Positions 11,661 to 24,720 are shown, counted from the stretch's first letter. The stretch: DNA of 64,000 nucleotides from Climacium dendroides (GCA_950106755.1 OX467082.1:34224001-34288000), one strand, 5' to 3'. The notes: generated by a model not told the origin, from the sequence alone. Made by a program: numbers and translations.

Positions 11661-12278
11661 AGTAAGGAAGAGAAGACAAATGATTTCATACCATCAACAT
11701 GTTTGGAGGTTGTCCATCAGCCAAGCAAGTAACTGAGCGGAGAGGTGACTCCATGATTGATTGTCCCCATAGCAGCAATTAATTCCTGTGAATTCTCACC
11801 TCTTGTATTCTGGGAAGATTGATCATGCCCAAGTGGTTTAAAAAAAAATACTTTTGCTCTTTTTCTGGAAGCTATAATTGTACTTATGTGGTATTTAAAA
11901 GTAGAATTTGCAAGTACCCAAAACAAGCCAGGTAACTTTAGTTGTAAGTTACGCAAGGTCAGTGTATCATGGATGAGTGGGATGTGAAAATAATGGAGGA
12001 CCTGCTTTTTCTCCCCCAGTCCATTATCAAACTTCATCAATGCCAATTCTTAGCTGTTGGGCAATTGCTAGCAAATTGGATTGATGAATTGTTCAGATAT
12101 AGTCTAAGGGAAGTTTTACACCGTAAAAGGCCAGGACAATTTGTTGAGAAAGAGACCCAAAATTTTCACTTGTGATTATACAAAAAGGCTGAAATTTGTG
12201 TAATTGGCCTTGAGGGAATGGTCCGGTCTCTAGGTGTAAAGTGTCCCTAAGTAACATGCACCAGAGATTACAATTTCA
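11661..12278. other. Unassigned region with weak minus-strand frames
   Basis: A minus-strand frame of 109 codons (11,717-12,046) and an alternative short frame starting MESPLRSVTCLADG and ending near a GTATGA site at about 11,690 are open. I recognise neither. They may be exons of an unknown gene or chance. Confidence 0.2.
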
Positions 12279-12580
12279 TTGCAACCAAGTTTGAATTTGA
12301 GGTGGGCCTCCCTACATGTGCCATTGGCCCATCACCGCCATCATCACCTAGTGTACATCTCCAAAATCAATATGTACCTATCTAGAAGGAACAATTTGAG
12401 AGCCTCAACCAAACAATTCTTTTTGATCCTTTACAATTTTGCATATGGTATCCAAATGTTGTGTTCCATAGGAGGGCATTGGAACTTCCTTTCACTTACC
12501 AACAAAATAATATGAAAATTTGACCAATCTAATAATTGTAACTAGGCACAATGACAAAAGTGGCGTTTTAGGGGGGGCTT
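12279..12580 (+). mobile_element. Half copy of the 808-bp foldback family
   Basis: Matches the right half of the foldback element at 55,713-56,520. Shared blocks are CATCTCCAAAATCAA, TTTTGCATATGGTATCCAAA, CCTTTCACTTACCAACAA, AATTTGACCAATCTAATAA and AAAAGTGGCGTTTTAG. Only one arm is present. Confidence 0.6.
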
Positions 12581-14217
12581 ATTGAATGAAAATATTCTTC
12601 CTTAGGATTCCGACTTAAGTATTTTGATCCTCTTCAGACCTTGATTAGTGAGTATGGACTATTGATAGGAAGGCACATAACTTTGCTATAATAAGTTTTG
12701 TCCAAATTTGTGAGAAACAAATGGGACTATTCTAGCTTGCTATTTTTGTAAGTTTTTTTTTTCATTTTTAATTGCATTTTTAGAATTGTGATTATTTTCA
12801 TTAATATTTTGTATACTATTCAACTATGCCACCTTATAATTTTTGAAAATTTCATTAGATGCCAAATTTAATTATATTTTGAATCATTCATTAACAAAAT
12901 TGACCCTAGCGTAGAGTAGTTTGACTTCTAGAGTTTGGATAAAGGAATTTGCTAAAGCAATAGTGTTGTTCTCTTACTTATTGTTAGAACTAGGTTCTTT
13001 TGGATTCCATGGATTAGATAGGTGTTGAATTTAGGTTTCTTTAGTCTTTTGACATTTCTTCCACTTTCACAAATATTTACCACAACCACTTTTTTGAGAC
13101 ATATTCTTCCACTTAGAATTGTGTGTAGAAAATACATATTTTGACATTTTAATATATAAAAATAAATAAAAACAAAATTCTAAGAAACTAAAAATTGTCA
13201 ATTTATGAGGATTTGATGGTCAAAACCATTTTTCATGTTTAGAAGTGCATGCTAGGGAGATCTCTTTGCACAAACATGGAGGACATAAAATAATTTATTT
13301 TAGGATGCTCTTTGGTAGGATCATATATGACTACTATAAGAATGTACTACAAAAATTTGAGCTAAAAATCATTAATTTATATTGCTCAATAGTATTCAAA
13401 ACCCCTAAACCCCAAAGTTTAACTAATTAATAAAATTGATTTTTAAATATAAAATGATTTTTAATTTTTTTGAAAAATAAGATATACAATTACAATCAAA
13501 ACTTCTAAAAATTGATTTAAAATTTTTTTGGCATGGGATTTTAAATTCAAAAGTTGTAGCTTGGAAAAAAACCAATTTTACAAAGCACTACAAAATTTGG
13601 TTAGTGTTTCTTGCAATGATCTACAATACTACAAAAAACAAATAATGGGAAGAAAATAATAACTTGCAAAATGAAGATTAAGTCTACATTCTTTGCTATA
13701 GATAATTTGTTTTTGTCTCAATATACCTCTATATACACTTCTCTTACAAGGACTCTTCAAGGATTATCCCTTAAAAAACTAAGAAAATATCCAAATTTTT
13801 AAAATTATAAAGATGTATTATAAAATACAATTTAGAATAATAATTTAATAACGATCTTTAACCAATAGTTATAAAATACGATGCATAGATAATATCCATG
13901 CAACTAAACCAACTAGTATCCAAACCAATATTTTTTTTAACAATATTTGAATCTAAAAATTAAAAATTCTATGTAAAGTTGATTACAAATTAAATACTTG
14001 TAATCTTCACAAGAATTTTTTCCTTTTAAGTTCAAAATGTTAAATTCTAATTATAGTGATTTAAAAAGATTTTAATTTTATTTTTTTATTCAAGTCATTT
14101 TTAAAGGGTCATTTTTTAAACTAAAAATGTTCCTCTTGAAGCCAAATCCACCAATACCCTCTAAATAATAGAATATTTACAAAGTAAAGTCATTCGATTC
14201 TATATCATACAAATGTA
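12581..14217. other. AT-rich DNA without features
   Basis: Very AT-rich with many homopolymer runs. I see no gene or defined repeat. Confidence 0.5.
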
Positions 14218-14287
14218 AGAATCTCAAGAATCTTAAAAAAAGAATCTCAAGAATCATAAGAAAAGAATCTCAAGAATCTTAAGAAAA
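14218..14287 (+). repeat. Short tandem repeat, three units of about 25 bp
   Basis: AGAATCTCAAGAATC recurs three times in about 70 bp, separated by short A-rich spacers. Confidence 0.8.
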
Positions 14288-14327
14288 ACTGATGAAAAAC
14301 TAATGGATGGAAAAAATGCATTTTTGT

Positions 14328-14582
14328 CATCGGGAAAAAAAACCCCATTGTTGCAGTACTGTTGCAATATTGTTTCAATGGGTTAACAATATAGTACTCA
14401 AAGTATATTGTTGCAATACTGCAAACAATATGTTTCAATAAATTTACAGTGCACCTATTGAAAATATATTGTTGCAATACTTTTTGCAATACTGCAACAA
14501 TATACTCTAAGTACTATACTGTTAAACCCATTGAAACAATACTGCAGCAGTACTAAAGCAATGGGGGGGCTTTTTCCCGATG
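14328..14582. mobile_element. Foldback element with CATCGGGAAAA ends (255 bp)
   Basis: The ends are CATCGGGAAAAA and its inverse TTTTTCCCGATG. The arms pair over about 110 bp, for example TATTGTTTCAATGGGTT against AACCCATTGAAACAATA. The centre carries further repeats of ATATTGTTGCAATACT. Non-coding. Confidence 0.75.
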
Positions 14583-15402
14583 GCGTGCTCGGGATGTGTT
14601 TTGCATTCATCCATAGTTCAAAATTTGAACGCCCGGTTTAGGGGTTCAAAAAGATAGAGTGTGATACTAAACTAACTGTAGATTGACAATGTGAAAAGGA
14701 CCATTGCAACCTGTTGCAAGAAAGCTGACATGGGCCTGCTAAAACTCAGGTAGTCAGGTACCTAGAATGTGTTCATATCTTCCCATGATTTGGGAGTTCA
14801 ACGTCTTGCTTGCCTGACTGGACCTCAAGATAAGGCCTTGAAGTCTGTGAAGCTGGGAATTCACTCCTTCGTGGCATCTTTATCATTAAAAAAAAAATTT
14901 GTGAATCCCAGCCATGCTACAAGATTTGGAAGCTCATTAATTAGTTACAAAAGAGAGCGTCGTCAACTCAATTTCCTGGGCTTTGATGAGCTTCTCTTCC
15001 AACATAACCCTCGGGCATAATAGCTGAATTTGGGTTATAATTGAAAACATGTCATAACATGTTTCTTTGTGCATGAAGTCAACTTTCTTTATAGGTTGTT
15101 TTGGTACAAGGTGTACAGACATTCTAGGACCGTTGTAGTCAAAGTTGCATAATCTCACCTAATATGCTACAAAGATTTAGCAAACATTTGGAGCATAGCT
15201 ATGTAGATAAATTGCATACAAGAAACTTGACTCAGGCACACCTGCAGATTACTTTTAGCATTTGCCTGTGAAGAATGGGATAAGGTCACACACCAAAGCA
15301 AGCTATTCAGCTTTGAATTTCCGAGTTGCAGAAGATGGCTTCAGCAGAGGCCGCGGTGTTCATGCGCTCAGCGCAGTTCGTGCGCTTGGTTTTAGAGAGA
15401 CC
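14583..15402 (-). other. Downstream flank of the fibrillin gene
   Basis: Lies 3-prime of the fibrillin stop codon and is less AT-rich than the DNA beyond 14,580. It probably holds the 3-prime UTR, but I cannot place a polyadenylation site. Small frames at 14,769-15,020 and 14,937-15,158 look like chance. Confidence 0.35.
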
Positions 15403-18400
15403 TCATACGGACGTATGACGGGTTTGGGTTCGGGAAAAAACAAAGACGCCCCCAGTGCCAAGAGCCCGCCCCACAAGCAAGTTGTTGTCCAAAAATGTTA
15501 GGTTGTACCATGCTCCAATAGGAGCCCTGCATTTTCATGAAATTCTACCACATGAGGACTTTCTTTTGTAACATGTCAAGAAAGCACGGTTTCTCTTACA
15601 AAATATGAAATGACGGGGTGGAGGACCACCAAATCATAAATGAAAAACAACATCAATCTTCGATTAGATTACCTTGTGGCATTCTCAGGTTGAGCTTGTG
15701 ATCCTCTGAGTGGAAATCGTAAGTCCAAACTCCGTAGAAACTGCAAAATCTGCACAATGAAATATCCGTAGGCAGCACAGGAAATTCGTCAAAATCTAGT
15801 CAGTATTGAATAACAGGAAACCAAACCTCAAAAAATTCCAGAGCAACGGTAGCTACAGGAGTTAGAGAATAGCATTTTGTCATCAAGATCTTGACTGGAA
15901 TAAGGGCATGTTCCTCATCCACCGTCTAGAGCTACTCATTCTTTATGAAAGAAGTTGACAGCATGATACAATAAAGACGATAATGAAACGTGCACACAAG
16001 GTGGATTTCTCTCGGCAAACTGTCAAGTATACTTCACTTACACATCAAAAGGACTCGGTTAGTTTCCACTAATGCTCACATGCTCTAGAACACTTCATTT
16101 CCTTGCAAAATATATGAATGAACTGAAGAATATATTGCACAAACTCAGCAAGAGCAGTCTCAAGTATGATAATGCGCTAGCAATGTAGCTTTAATAGTGA
16201 CATGGGAAACGGATGATCAACGATGAACTACCAACTCCATGCGTTCCATAAAAATCGCTTTTAAAAGAGCAGTCGGACGAGAAGTACCTGAAGATTGATA
16301 AAAGTGCGAGGCAAAAGTGCTGGAGCGATGAGCGTTTCCAATTCTGCACTTATCTCGACCTCAGCTACTCTTGCCTGAAGTGCATCCCATACCACAAATC
16401 TTCCAAACATAAGACATGGAATTCAACCCTCTTTAGTGCAATGCCCGTAGAGACAACGAGCTGCTCTGACTCCCAAAATTACTGTGACTTCGTTTCGTAC
16501 CGGAGTTGCACATGGTGTGGTAAAATAATGACGACTTCCTAAATACTGTACAGACAACGAATTCCAAAAGTGTACCTCTTCAAAATTCAGAACGATGCTG
16601 CGAGGACTCGCAACAGAGAACTTCGCTGACACAATGAGGGTTGCGCCCTCATTCTCCTACATAGAAATGCACATTAAAAAATGACGAAAACAATAAAAGC
16701 AGGTGGGAGAAATTGAACAGTTAGAACCATAAATGTACATGGATCGAAAGGAAAAGCAAAAGAAGACACAAAACCAACGAAGTGTGCTGAAATGAGATCA
16801 TAACATTCTATTTCCAAATTACAACAATGCCACAACCTGAATCTGACTGAGTACAACACTCTTACAAAATAGGCCTGCCCAGAATAACCCTTGAAATTGG
16901 ACCAGTGAGTCGGTATAAAGCAAGGTACACAAAACGAGGCACATGTGGAGACAGAAAAAAGCCACATAGGGGCCACAAACCTGTAGAAGTCCTCGAACGC
17001 TCCACCGCACAATATTTTCAACAGTCCCACCATCTGTTCTGCCTTTACAGTTGAAATTCTGATACACTTGTCCAACCTGCTCATAAAACCAATTACTAAC
17101 ATTACAACACGGAAGACTGCTCAAACGTAAATCGAATTCAATTACAAAATGTCGCCTATCCTAGCTTCCAGAGACAGATTGCAAGTCAGGAAGATGTGAC
17201 CAGACTATACTTGGCCAAAAAGCACATAGATTCCAACGCATCTTCTACCGGAATTCGACCAAGATATTGGTAAATACATGGACTCGTCACTCCAGAAGCA
17301 ACAACTAGAAAGTCTAATCGACACGAGCGAGAAAAAGAGAAAACAAGAGGGTGGAAAAAAGACTTAGAAAAGAGGGTTTCACCTGCAGTAAAGGGAGATT
17401 AGACACTTGTAGGAGCGAGATGACATCAGGAGCCGTCGTATATTGAAGTAACCAAGTCCCGTGCAGCTGGTCTAGCACTAACGGCGCTCCTGCGTTGAAC
17501 TTCTCCACGCCCACCTGGCTTTCCCATGCAGATTAGCCTGCGTCATGAGTTAACATCAACGCACATCCAACGGCTTTACAAGAATGTACTCTTACAAATA
17601 ACTACAGTAGCTCTAATTCTACACTATCCGACTTGAGAAACAAGCTCTTGAAAAGACTGCTCTTCAAAACAACTGTATGCTTCCAATCATCACCCAAGAG
17701 GTGAATTATGGTTCCCTCTTCCGTGATTCAAATTTCCAATGCTCCGTCATCTTGCGCACCGACAATGCAAAAGATCTCCCAGTAATGGTAATAATAGAAT
17801 GCAAAATGGCTGCCACATGATTGACGGGGTTTACTACCGACCAGAATGATGGCGTGATAAAAGTGTTGATGCGACGTTAACCCTTAAATGTAACAAGTAA
17901 TCCGATGGGTCATTTGAGGGTAAAAAAAATCAGTTGTTGCAAAGAAAATGGTTTCAAATGCTTTTGAGTAAATCTAAGACCTACATTCATTTATTCTCTA
18001 GTTTCACTGCCACTTTGAATCATGGAAACCAGATCAATATCAAGAGATACACGAGTGTTTCAAACTTACACTTCAGTAGAAAAGAACAAAATATTGACTG
18101 TCCATAAACCCATCGGCTTTTCATTCGAAGTGTTCAAATGCACGTTTCCATGCATTCGCTCCAAAACTAATTTAATTTTGGATTCACTTAATCATCCAAA
18201 AACCAAGAACACTAAAAATAAGAGGAATATCATTTATTTGATGGCCTGATTTGAATCAATGAAAAACATCAATTATCTACATAAGTGAGGAGAATTTTTT
18301 TTTTAGACCCATTTTGATATGTACTACAGTGCCGAGAAGAAATTCTGTAGAAAAAGAAAAAAAGAAAAGAGCTGAAAATGACATTCAAAACTAAGAAAAA

Positions 18401-20111
18401 ATATATGACGATTTAAAGATAAATTGTCAAGTAAACAACGTACCATGGCCTCTTCGATCGCAGCACGCTGGTCTGGCGTGACCTGCGCGCCCCTTTCCGT
18501 GTCCATCACTGCCCGTAGGAGATCCAATTTAGCCCTCTCCACTTCCTGCTCCCAATCTTGATCGATCTGAGCTTGCTCTTGACCCTGACTTTCGCAAGGA
18601 TATTATTTAGAACGACATATAACTCATAGAGAATTCCATCAAAGCACAAAACGGGTTTGCGTGCATCAAATTCCGACAAAAGCAATCTTCTGTATCAGAT
18701 TGATGCCATTAGCCTTCCAAGGAGCGAGACCTAACGCAGACATGAGATAGACAACACATTTCCCTGCACAGACCAGCCGTACGGTAGGGTTGCAAGAAAT
18801 TTCCATTCATATAGTAAGTTAATATGCACTTGAGCGACATAGTCTAGTCATGGACCATTGTAGGATTGCAATAAATTTTATTGAGTGACCAAATTTTACT
18901 TTCAGGCCAGTAAAGTAAGTGGCATTGCAGTGATGAGGAAGCCCTTGTTTTTGATAAAAAAAAAAGAATTGGATATATATCATCGTAATACACAAGATAT
19001 GACTTTTGAACCATTTTTCTTGTAGAAGGTCTAAGTCTCAGTCACCAATAGTTTAAATCACTTCACACACTTTTAAAATTTGCTGAGCTACTTAAACCTT
19101 GGGGTATGCAGTGAATGCATAAATATTTGCCATACAATTTGTAAAGAACACCCAAACCTTAAACCAGCCTCAAGAACCTTCCACATTGAATTCCTGAGGT
19201 TTACAAAAAATGCTTAACGAAAGTATGTTTTTAAAGGATAAAATCAATCCGTTTTACACAACTCAGAAGACAGAGAGAGCAAAGAAACAAAATAAAAATG
19301 ATTACAACAAACTCTCAACTACAAATTTCATTGTACAGCAACGACGGGAATACACACATCTGAGTGACCTAGACCTACGGACACCAAACCCCTAAATCAA
19401 CCTCAAAAAACTCCCACACTGAATTCCTGAGGGTTTTCAAAAAATTCTCTAGCAAAACAAAGATATGCTCATGAACCTCAAAATCAAATCGTTTCACACA
19501 ATTCAGCGAACAGAAAGATCACAAAAAAGAATTAAATTCTCTTAAAACCTAAAATAACCTCATAGACCGCATCCCCAAATTTCAACAAATTTCTTAGTGC
19601 ATCAAAACATCGAATTCCTGCCAGCGCAATCTTCTGCACCTGAGTAATACCATTTCCCTGCAAGTGACCTAGCCCTACGTACTCCAAAACCCTAAACCAA
19701 CCCCAACAACCTCCCAATCCCTCAGGATTTTCACAAATCTCTTCACCTAAAACGAAGAAATTCTCATGAACCTCAAAATCAACTCGTTTCACATAATTCA
19801 GCAAACAGAGATTAAATTTTTCTTAAAACCTAAAAAACTCATCAAGATGCTCGCATCCCCAAATTTCATCGAAAGAGAAACAATCGCAGTAGTACCTCGA
19901 CTACAGCAGCGAATTTCCATGATCGAAGCTCCCTGGTCCTGAAATTGCACCCATTGGCAATCCTGTTGACAAGAAACGAGCCTCGAGCTCCCAAACAATG
20001 GATGAAACTCTGCCCTGGCTTGAAGTCGCCACGCACTTGATTCCCATAAAAATTGTGCCGATGTAGAGGCTTTCCAACAGAAGGCTTCCACAGAGCTGTG
20101 GACATGATCAT
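15403..20111 (-). CDS. FBN: Plastid lipid-associated protein (PAP/fibrillin family), eight exons
   Basis: Exons on the minus strand, 5-prime to 3-prime: 20111-19896, 18584-18444, 17514-17383, 17076-16981, 16656-16576, 16376-16290, 15749-15673, 15526-15403. All introns are GT-AG and the frames join without a stop, giving about 317 residues. Residues 1-72 are basic and serine-containing, like a chloroplast transit peptide (inference). The fibrillin domain then runs to the end: ERAKLDLLRAVMDTERG, LHGTWLLQYTTAPDVISLL, VGQVYQNFNCKGRTDGG, ENEGATLIVSAKFSV, ALLPRTFINLQILQFLRS and a C-terminal WYNLTFLDNNLLVGRALGTG. These are the family's lipocalin-like core and its closing GRA..GGVFVF block. Fibrillins bind lipids and isoprenoids in plastoglobules and thylakoids. 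The subfamily is uncertain, perhaps FBN6-like. The start is uncertain: ATGs in the same frame lie at 20,234, 20,111 and 20,105. I chose 20,111 for length and transit-peptide character. No sign of decay. Confidence 0.88.
18655..19880 (-). repeat. Degenerate tandem repeats inside fibrillin intron 1
   Basis: The 1.3-kb first intron holds about three diverged copies of a 220-300 bp unit. Recurring blocks on the plus strand are GTGACCTAGCCCTACG or close variants (19,366 and 19,668), GAATTCCTGAGG (three sites), CATGAACCTCAAAATCAA (two sites) and GCAATCTTCTG (two sites). No coding role seen. Confidence 0.65.
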
Positions 20112-20249
20112 CGTGTGCAATTGGGGATGCAGGGGCTTTGGGTTTATGAAAAAACTACGATTGCCGAGAAGGAGAAGAAGCATATGCAGTTGCTTGGGGC
20201 GAACATAGGGCCACTGCGCGGTCCAAGTTATCATTGTCAGATAAGGCAC

Positions 20250-22364
20250 CGTGGGTCGGTGGCCGCCAGTGTTTCTTCAATACTCATGTGATACTTGGTG
20301 ATATCTATATGAAACTTACTTAGGAGATACGAAGGTAAAATTTGGCTACAGGTCTCAAAATACAGCAGTAATTTGGTTATTTTGACCACCCTGAATGAAA
20401 ATTTTCTTTACAAAAAATACCAACATCATTTGGCTATAGCCAATTGGTGAAAAAGTGTGCATAAAAAAACATTGGTAGTTGTTGATATGGACCAAGAAAG
20501 GGAAGTATCCTTAGTCCTCACCTGAACTGAATCAAATATACTTTTTTGAGATCTAATATCCATGAATACAAATTACAAATTGGGTAAAAAAAAATTGCAC
20601 AAGATGGTAGCAAATGAAAGTGGAAGTGAATGCAATTATTTTCAAAGTTTTGAGAGAATATGAAAATGGACTACAAATTTTCAAAAAAGGGTTATAGGAA
20701 CACCTACTACTACTGACCCTAAACTACCCCCAATAGGACATTCCTGAAATCTAGAAATGCTTCAACTTTCATTTGGTGGTTGTCTCAAAAAATTCTTCAT
20801 CTCAAGTTGGTTACTTTTAGAAACTAGTATCGATTCAAATTAAAGAATTTGTTGAAGCTAAATTAGTTGGCTAATTTTGAACACCATTAGTTTGGCTCTC
20901 TTCAAAGGGAGGGTGTTGTAGAAGGATATGCCTTTCTTTAATAACACTTAAATGCATCCAAATAAGGTTTTTAAGAGCATGGTTCCTATTATTGAGTTGA
21001 CACAAATTTTTGTTGGATCTTGTTGAAAATTCTTGACTCTATATGAATGAACAATGTATTTTCAAAGTACTGAAAATAGGTGTCCCTAAACAACTTCCCC
21101 AATGCCTCAAATATAGGTTGTTTTAGGCCCATTCTCCATGCTATGAACCAACCACTGTTGGCTAGTATAAAGAATGATAAAAAAAAATTTAAATATAATC
21201 CAAAAATCAGTACCTCAAATACATAGTGTTACAAAAAAAATTAAAATTTTAAAAATCAATGCTTCAAAAACTTTTGTGAAAACCAACAAAATGGCCTTCT
21301 ACTCCTTGTTGATTTGAATAGTGCAATAACCAAATCAATAGAATTTTAGGAAATCTAGAATCTTCTTAGAATCTTTGAAAATCTTTAGAACCTTTTGAAT
21401 TTTTTCATAATATTTTGGAAGATTTTAGAATGTTCTTGTACTATAGTAGTAGAAGAAAGTTAGCACATTGATGCCAAACAATTAATTAACTCTTAAGGCC
21501 ATGAAGCATGATTTTAAGCCATTTTCTATTTTATGGCTGGTCCTTTCAAGTGCAATATTTGTTGAATATAGTTCTTGTGAAATTTTAACCAAAGGTGTAT
21601 TTCACTATTAGCTCAATGCTTAGAAAATTTTAAACCAATTCATATTGTGATTAAAAATTTATGACTCAAAAAGTCATTTTTTAAAGTAATGGGCAATTTC
21701 AAGTAGCGATAACAAATAGATCTAATACTTCTGAAAATCTTTACACATATTTTCAACAAGATTAATAACACAATTTCAAAAGTTAAAAGATATACACATT
21801 CACAATTTTGACTTATAGGCATTTGAAATAAGTTTCCTCATATGGATAATGTTTGAGATTCCACAATTATAATCTTATGTACGATGAAAATATTTTTTAA
21901 CTTAATCATTCATATACAATTTGGCAATTTTTAAACTCAACAAACTTTAGTGTCCATTTTGGCATAGTAGATTAATTTTTTTCAAGAACCTTTGAACTAT
22001 TAAAAATTGTAAAGTTAAGGTAAATTTCATCTCCGAAAATTTGTTAGAGATTTTGAATCTCCAATCAAAATTTATGGACAAAATTCAGAGAGGACAAAAT
22101 TCAGAGAGGATGTTAAAGAAAATGTTCCTTCCAACCCCTTTCTAAACTTGCCTATAACTTTTGATTTGGTGCTCATAATCTCAAACGGTTTTATGGGATG
22201 AAATTTAGCTTGATTTTACAATTCTTCTTAGTTCAAAGCTTTTGAAAAAAGTTATTCTACTATGCCAAAATAGACACCAAAGTCTCCTGAATTTAAATAA
22301 TATTGTAGGTATATGCATAAGTAAGAAAAAATGAATTGTTTCATACATTGAATTTTTAATAATG
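20250..22364. other. AT-rich DNA upstream of the fibrillin gene
   Basis: No gene or bounded repeat found. The first few hundred bases must hold the fibrillin promoter, but I see no specific element. A 15-bp direct duplication (AAATTCAGAGAGGAC) lies at about 22,080-22,110. Confidence 0.4.
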
Positions 22365-22560
22365 ATAGTGTGGTGATTAGGGCCTTACTTTTGTAGGCGC
22401 AAGGTCCATGATTCAGACTAGGAGGACAACCTTGGATTGCTTGTGTGTTTGCCTAGAATTTCCAGGCAATGTGAAATTCAAATTCTTTTCCATTGCCTAA
22501 AAATTTTGGACCAAAAAAATTTTGAACTCTATATTTTGAATTTTGAATTTTTTTTCTTGG
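22365..22560 (+). mobile_element. Possible second SINE type (tRNA-like head)
   Basis: GTGTGGTGATTAGGGC resembles a tRNA A box, and about 40 bp downstream GGTCCATGATTCAGAC resembles a decayed B box, with TGTAGGCGCAAGGTCC between them as in many plant SINE heads. There is no second copy in the window, so this rests on promoter-like motifs only. Confidence 0.4.
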
Positions 22561-22659
22561 ATTTGACCAATTCAATAAATTTCTATTGATTATTTTCCAA
22601 ATTAATGCAACTAAATCAACACTTTTATGTTGATTTAGACATTGAATTTTCTAGTAGTG
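22561..22659 (-). mobile_element. CACTA-type MITE, partial copy
   Basis: On the minus strand it begins CACTACTAGAAAATTCA, the typical end of plant CACTA (En/Spm) elements, followed by AATCAACAT and AATCAATAGAAATTT as in the complete copy at 39,060-39,207. The other end is not clear. Confidence 0.5.
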
Positions 22660-22720
22660 TATAGAGTAGCAATAATAGAGGCTAGGTGTAATTTAGATTT
22701 TGCCTCTCTCACAAAAATGC

Positions 22721-23050
22721 GGGACTATAGTATAGGGATTCCCAAAATCTTGGGAATGGTCAAATAGTCTAACCTTTCATGGCTAAACTCACTTGTATTA
22801 GAATTAAAAAATGGGAATTACATAAAGATATCATTCAATTTATCAAAGTATTATCCCAAATAGGTTTTCATTCTTATTTCTAAGTATAATTTGGTGGCTA
22901 GTCCTTAATAATGCTATGGATGTATAAGTGTTGTCCTAGTCCTATCAAGTGTGCTTGGAGGTTATTTTTAGACAAATAGTTAAGGGTGTACAACAATTTG
23001 TCTTGCATATGTTCTAAAACTTATACATGTGTAATATTATTAAATATATT
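22721..23050 (+). repeat. X module, copy 1
   Basis: Contains GGAATGGTCAAATAGTCTAA followed by GGCTAAACTCACTTGTAT. It aligns with 38,885-39,260 (same orientation) over about 200 bp, ending at TGGCTAGTCC and AATGCTATGGATG. Similar modules lie at 26,535, 30,365-30,730 (inverse), 31,205, 38,500-38,625 (inverse) and 42,075. I infer that it marks ends of one element family. Confidence 0.55.
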
Positions 23051-23099
23051 TATATCATACATTCATACATATTTCATTAATTATTGGTGATAGTATTTA

Positions 23100-24127
23100 T
23101 CAAAACAATTTGAGCAATCACTATTTAACTAATCTAATAACAAATTAGAAAGAGTCAAAAACTAGTTTTTGTTCTATATACGACAATTGGTCTCTATTTA
23201 ATGCAGGATATGAGTGTGTGTGATGCAAGTTTTATAAAGATTATTGCTACATACTCATTTAAACAATTTGTTGTTTTAACCAATTACTACCAATACTTAG
23301 TTGAAAAGACCAATGATCCATATTTCAAAACTAGTATTGGGTATTATGTACAAACTTTCTAACAACTAGTTACCACAATACTAGACTTTAAATAGAAGAC
23401 ACTCTATACTCAGCTATATGACAAGTGGGTTATTTTCCAACAGAGCAACTTTCAATCTCACTGTCCTTTCTATAAATCGTCCAACACATAGATTGGACTC
23501 AATCATTACCAAGTTCAATTTCAAAATAAGGGAACTAACAAATTGTCATATAAAAAAGGTGACTTACTCAAGAATTACTCAACAAATCCATCACAACTTT
23601 GCATATAAACGCTTCTATTATAAATAACTAAGAAAACTCAAACATAGATAATCTACACACACAACTCAACAATATGTAACAATTTATTCCTAGACTAATA
23701 CTCTCTTTCTTCTTGTTGTTCAAACATACAAGTTGCTCCGAGCTCCATACCACGACCATTTGCCATAATCAACCATGCACACAAAATTTGATTATCAATT
23801 CCACAACATATTACAATTTAATTTAAGGACAAATTTCACTATACAACATTAAGCATTTGTGCAAAATCCTTGACAAATTAGACAATTTGTTTGGCCTTCA
23901 ATTACAAAACTACTGATACATCATAATCTACCACAAATTTCTTCAATATTCAATTACTTATCAAGCTCAAGGCCAAATGATTTCTCAAATTTTGGCAATT
24001 AGACCCTCTCCATATACACAATAAACTTTCTCAAAGCCTTTAATTTGATATTGAGATAGTCATCAATCATTTCTCTCAAGGTCAATTTAACAATTTGTTA
24101 TGCTCCATCATAGCACAATTATTTAAG
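23100..24127 (-). repeat. Motif-array arm (CAATTNGAC type)
   Basis: Dense scatter of a short motif: GGCAATTAGACC, GACAATTTGTTTGG, GATTGGACTCAAT, ACAATTGGTC. It is less regular than the arms from 25,150 to 29,170 but of the same kind. No coding frame. Confidence 0.4.
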
Positions 24128-24720
24128 CAATTAATCATGGGGAGGACACTCTCATTACATTCAAGGTACCCACGTGCGGCGAAGTGATTTTTTGACCCCC
24201 TATTTACTTTGGAATAAACTATAATTTCATCCTAAAATTTTGAGCTTTGTTTAACAATGACTAAAGGTTTCTATTGACAAAAATTTCAATTCCAAATAAC
24301 ATAAGATATGTTGTCTAGAAAAGGTTGAAAAATGAACTAAAATGGCATGGTTTTCAACTAAAATATTTATAGAGATCACATGATGATGACTATTGCATCA
24401 ATATTCAATCAAAATAAACTTTCAATAGAAAGCTATTCTATAGAATATTTTTTTCATTTTTCAAATATTTTTTATATAATATAGAGGTGTGAAAGTTATT
24501 TTTAGCTTTACAATGTATCTTTTTTCTTTAAAAACTTACAACTAATTACTATTAGCATAAAAAATATCAATAATTCAAAACATAAACTTTTAAAGTAACA
24601 CAATCTATTCATAATTTTTTTTGGAAAAAAAATTAAATTTTAGGATGTATTACATGTATTACATTTTTCGCCGCACGTAGGTTTCTAAAACACGGGGAAT
24701 GTCCTCCCCGTGCAATTAAT
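24128..24720. mobile_element. Non-autonomous hAT element (577 bp) with 8-bp target duplication
   Basis: The element is 24,136-24,712, flanked by the direct repeat CAATTAAT at 24,128-24,135 and 24,713-24,720. The ends are CATGGGGAGGAC and its near-inverse GTCCTCCCCGTG. A subterminal inverted block ACGTGCGGCGAA lies about 35 bp inside each end. An 8-bp duplication with CA...TG ends is the hAT signature. The interior is AT-rich and has no transposase. Confidence 0.88.

Noticed and set aside
15262..15501. 79-codon plus-strand frame
   Set aside because: Opposite strand of the last fibrillin exon, which has clear family motifs and splice sites.
16423..17124. Minus-strand frames read as whole small genes
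   Set aside because: They are single fibrillin exons read on into introns; the real coding parts end at GT sites.
17878..17960. TTAACCCTTAAATG inside fibrillin intron 2 as another MITE family 1 copy
   Set aside because: Only the 12-bp terminal word matches. The following sequence does not align with the other copies and no second end is visible.
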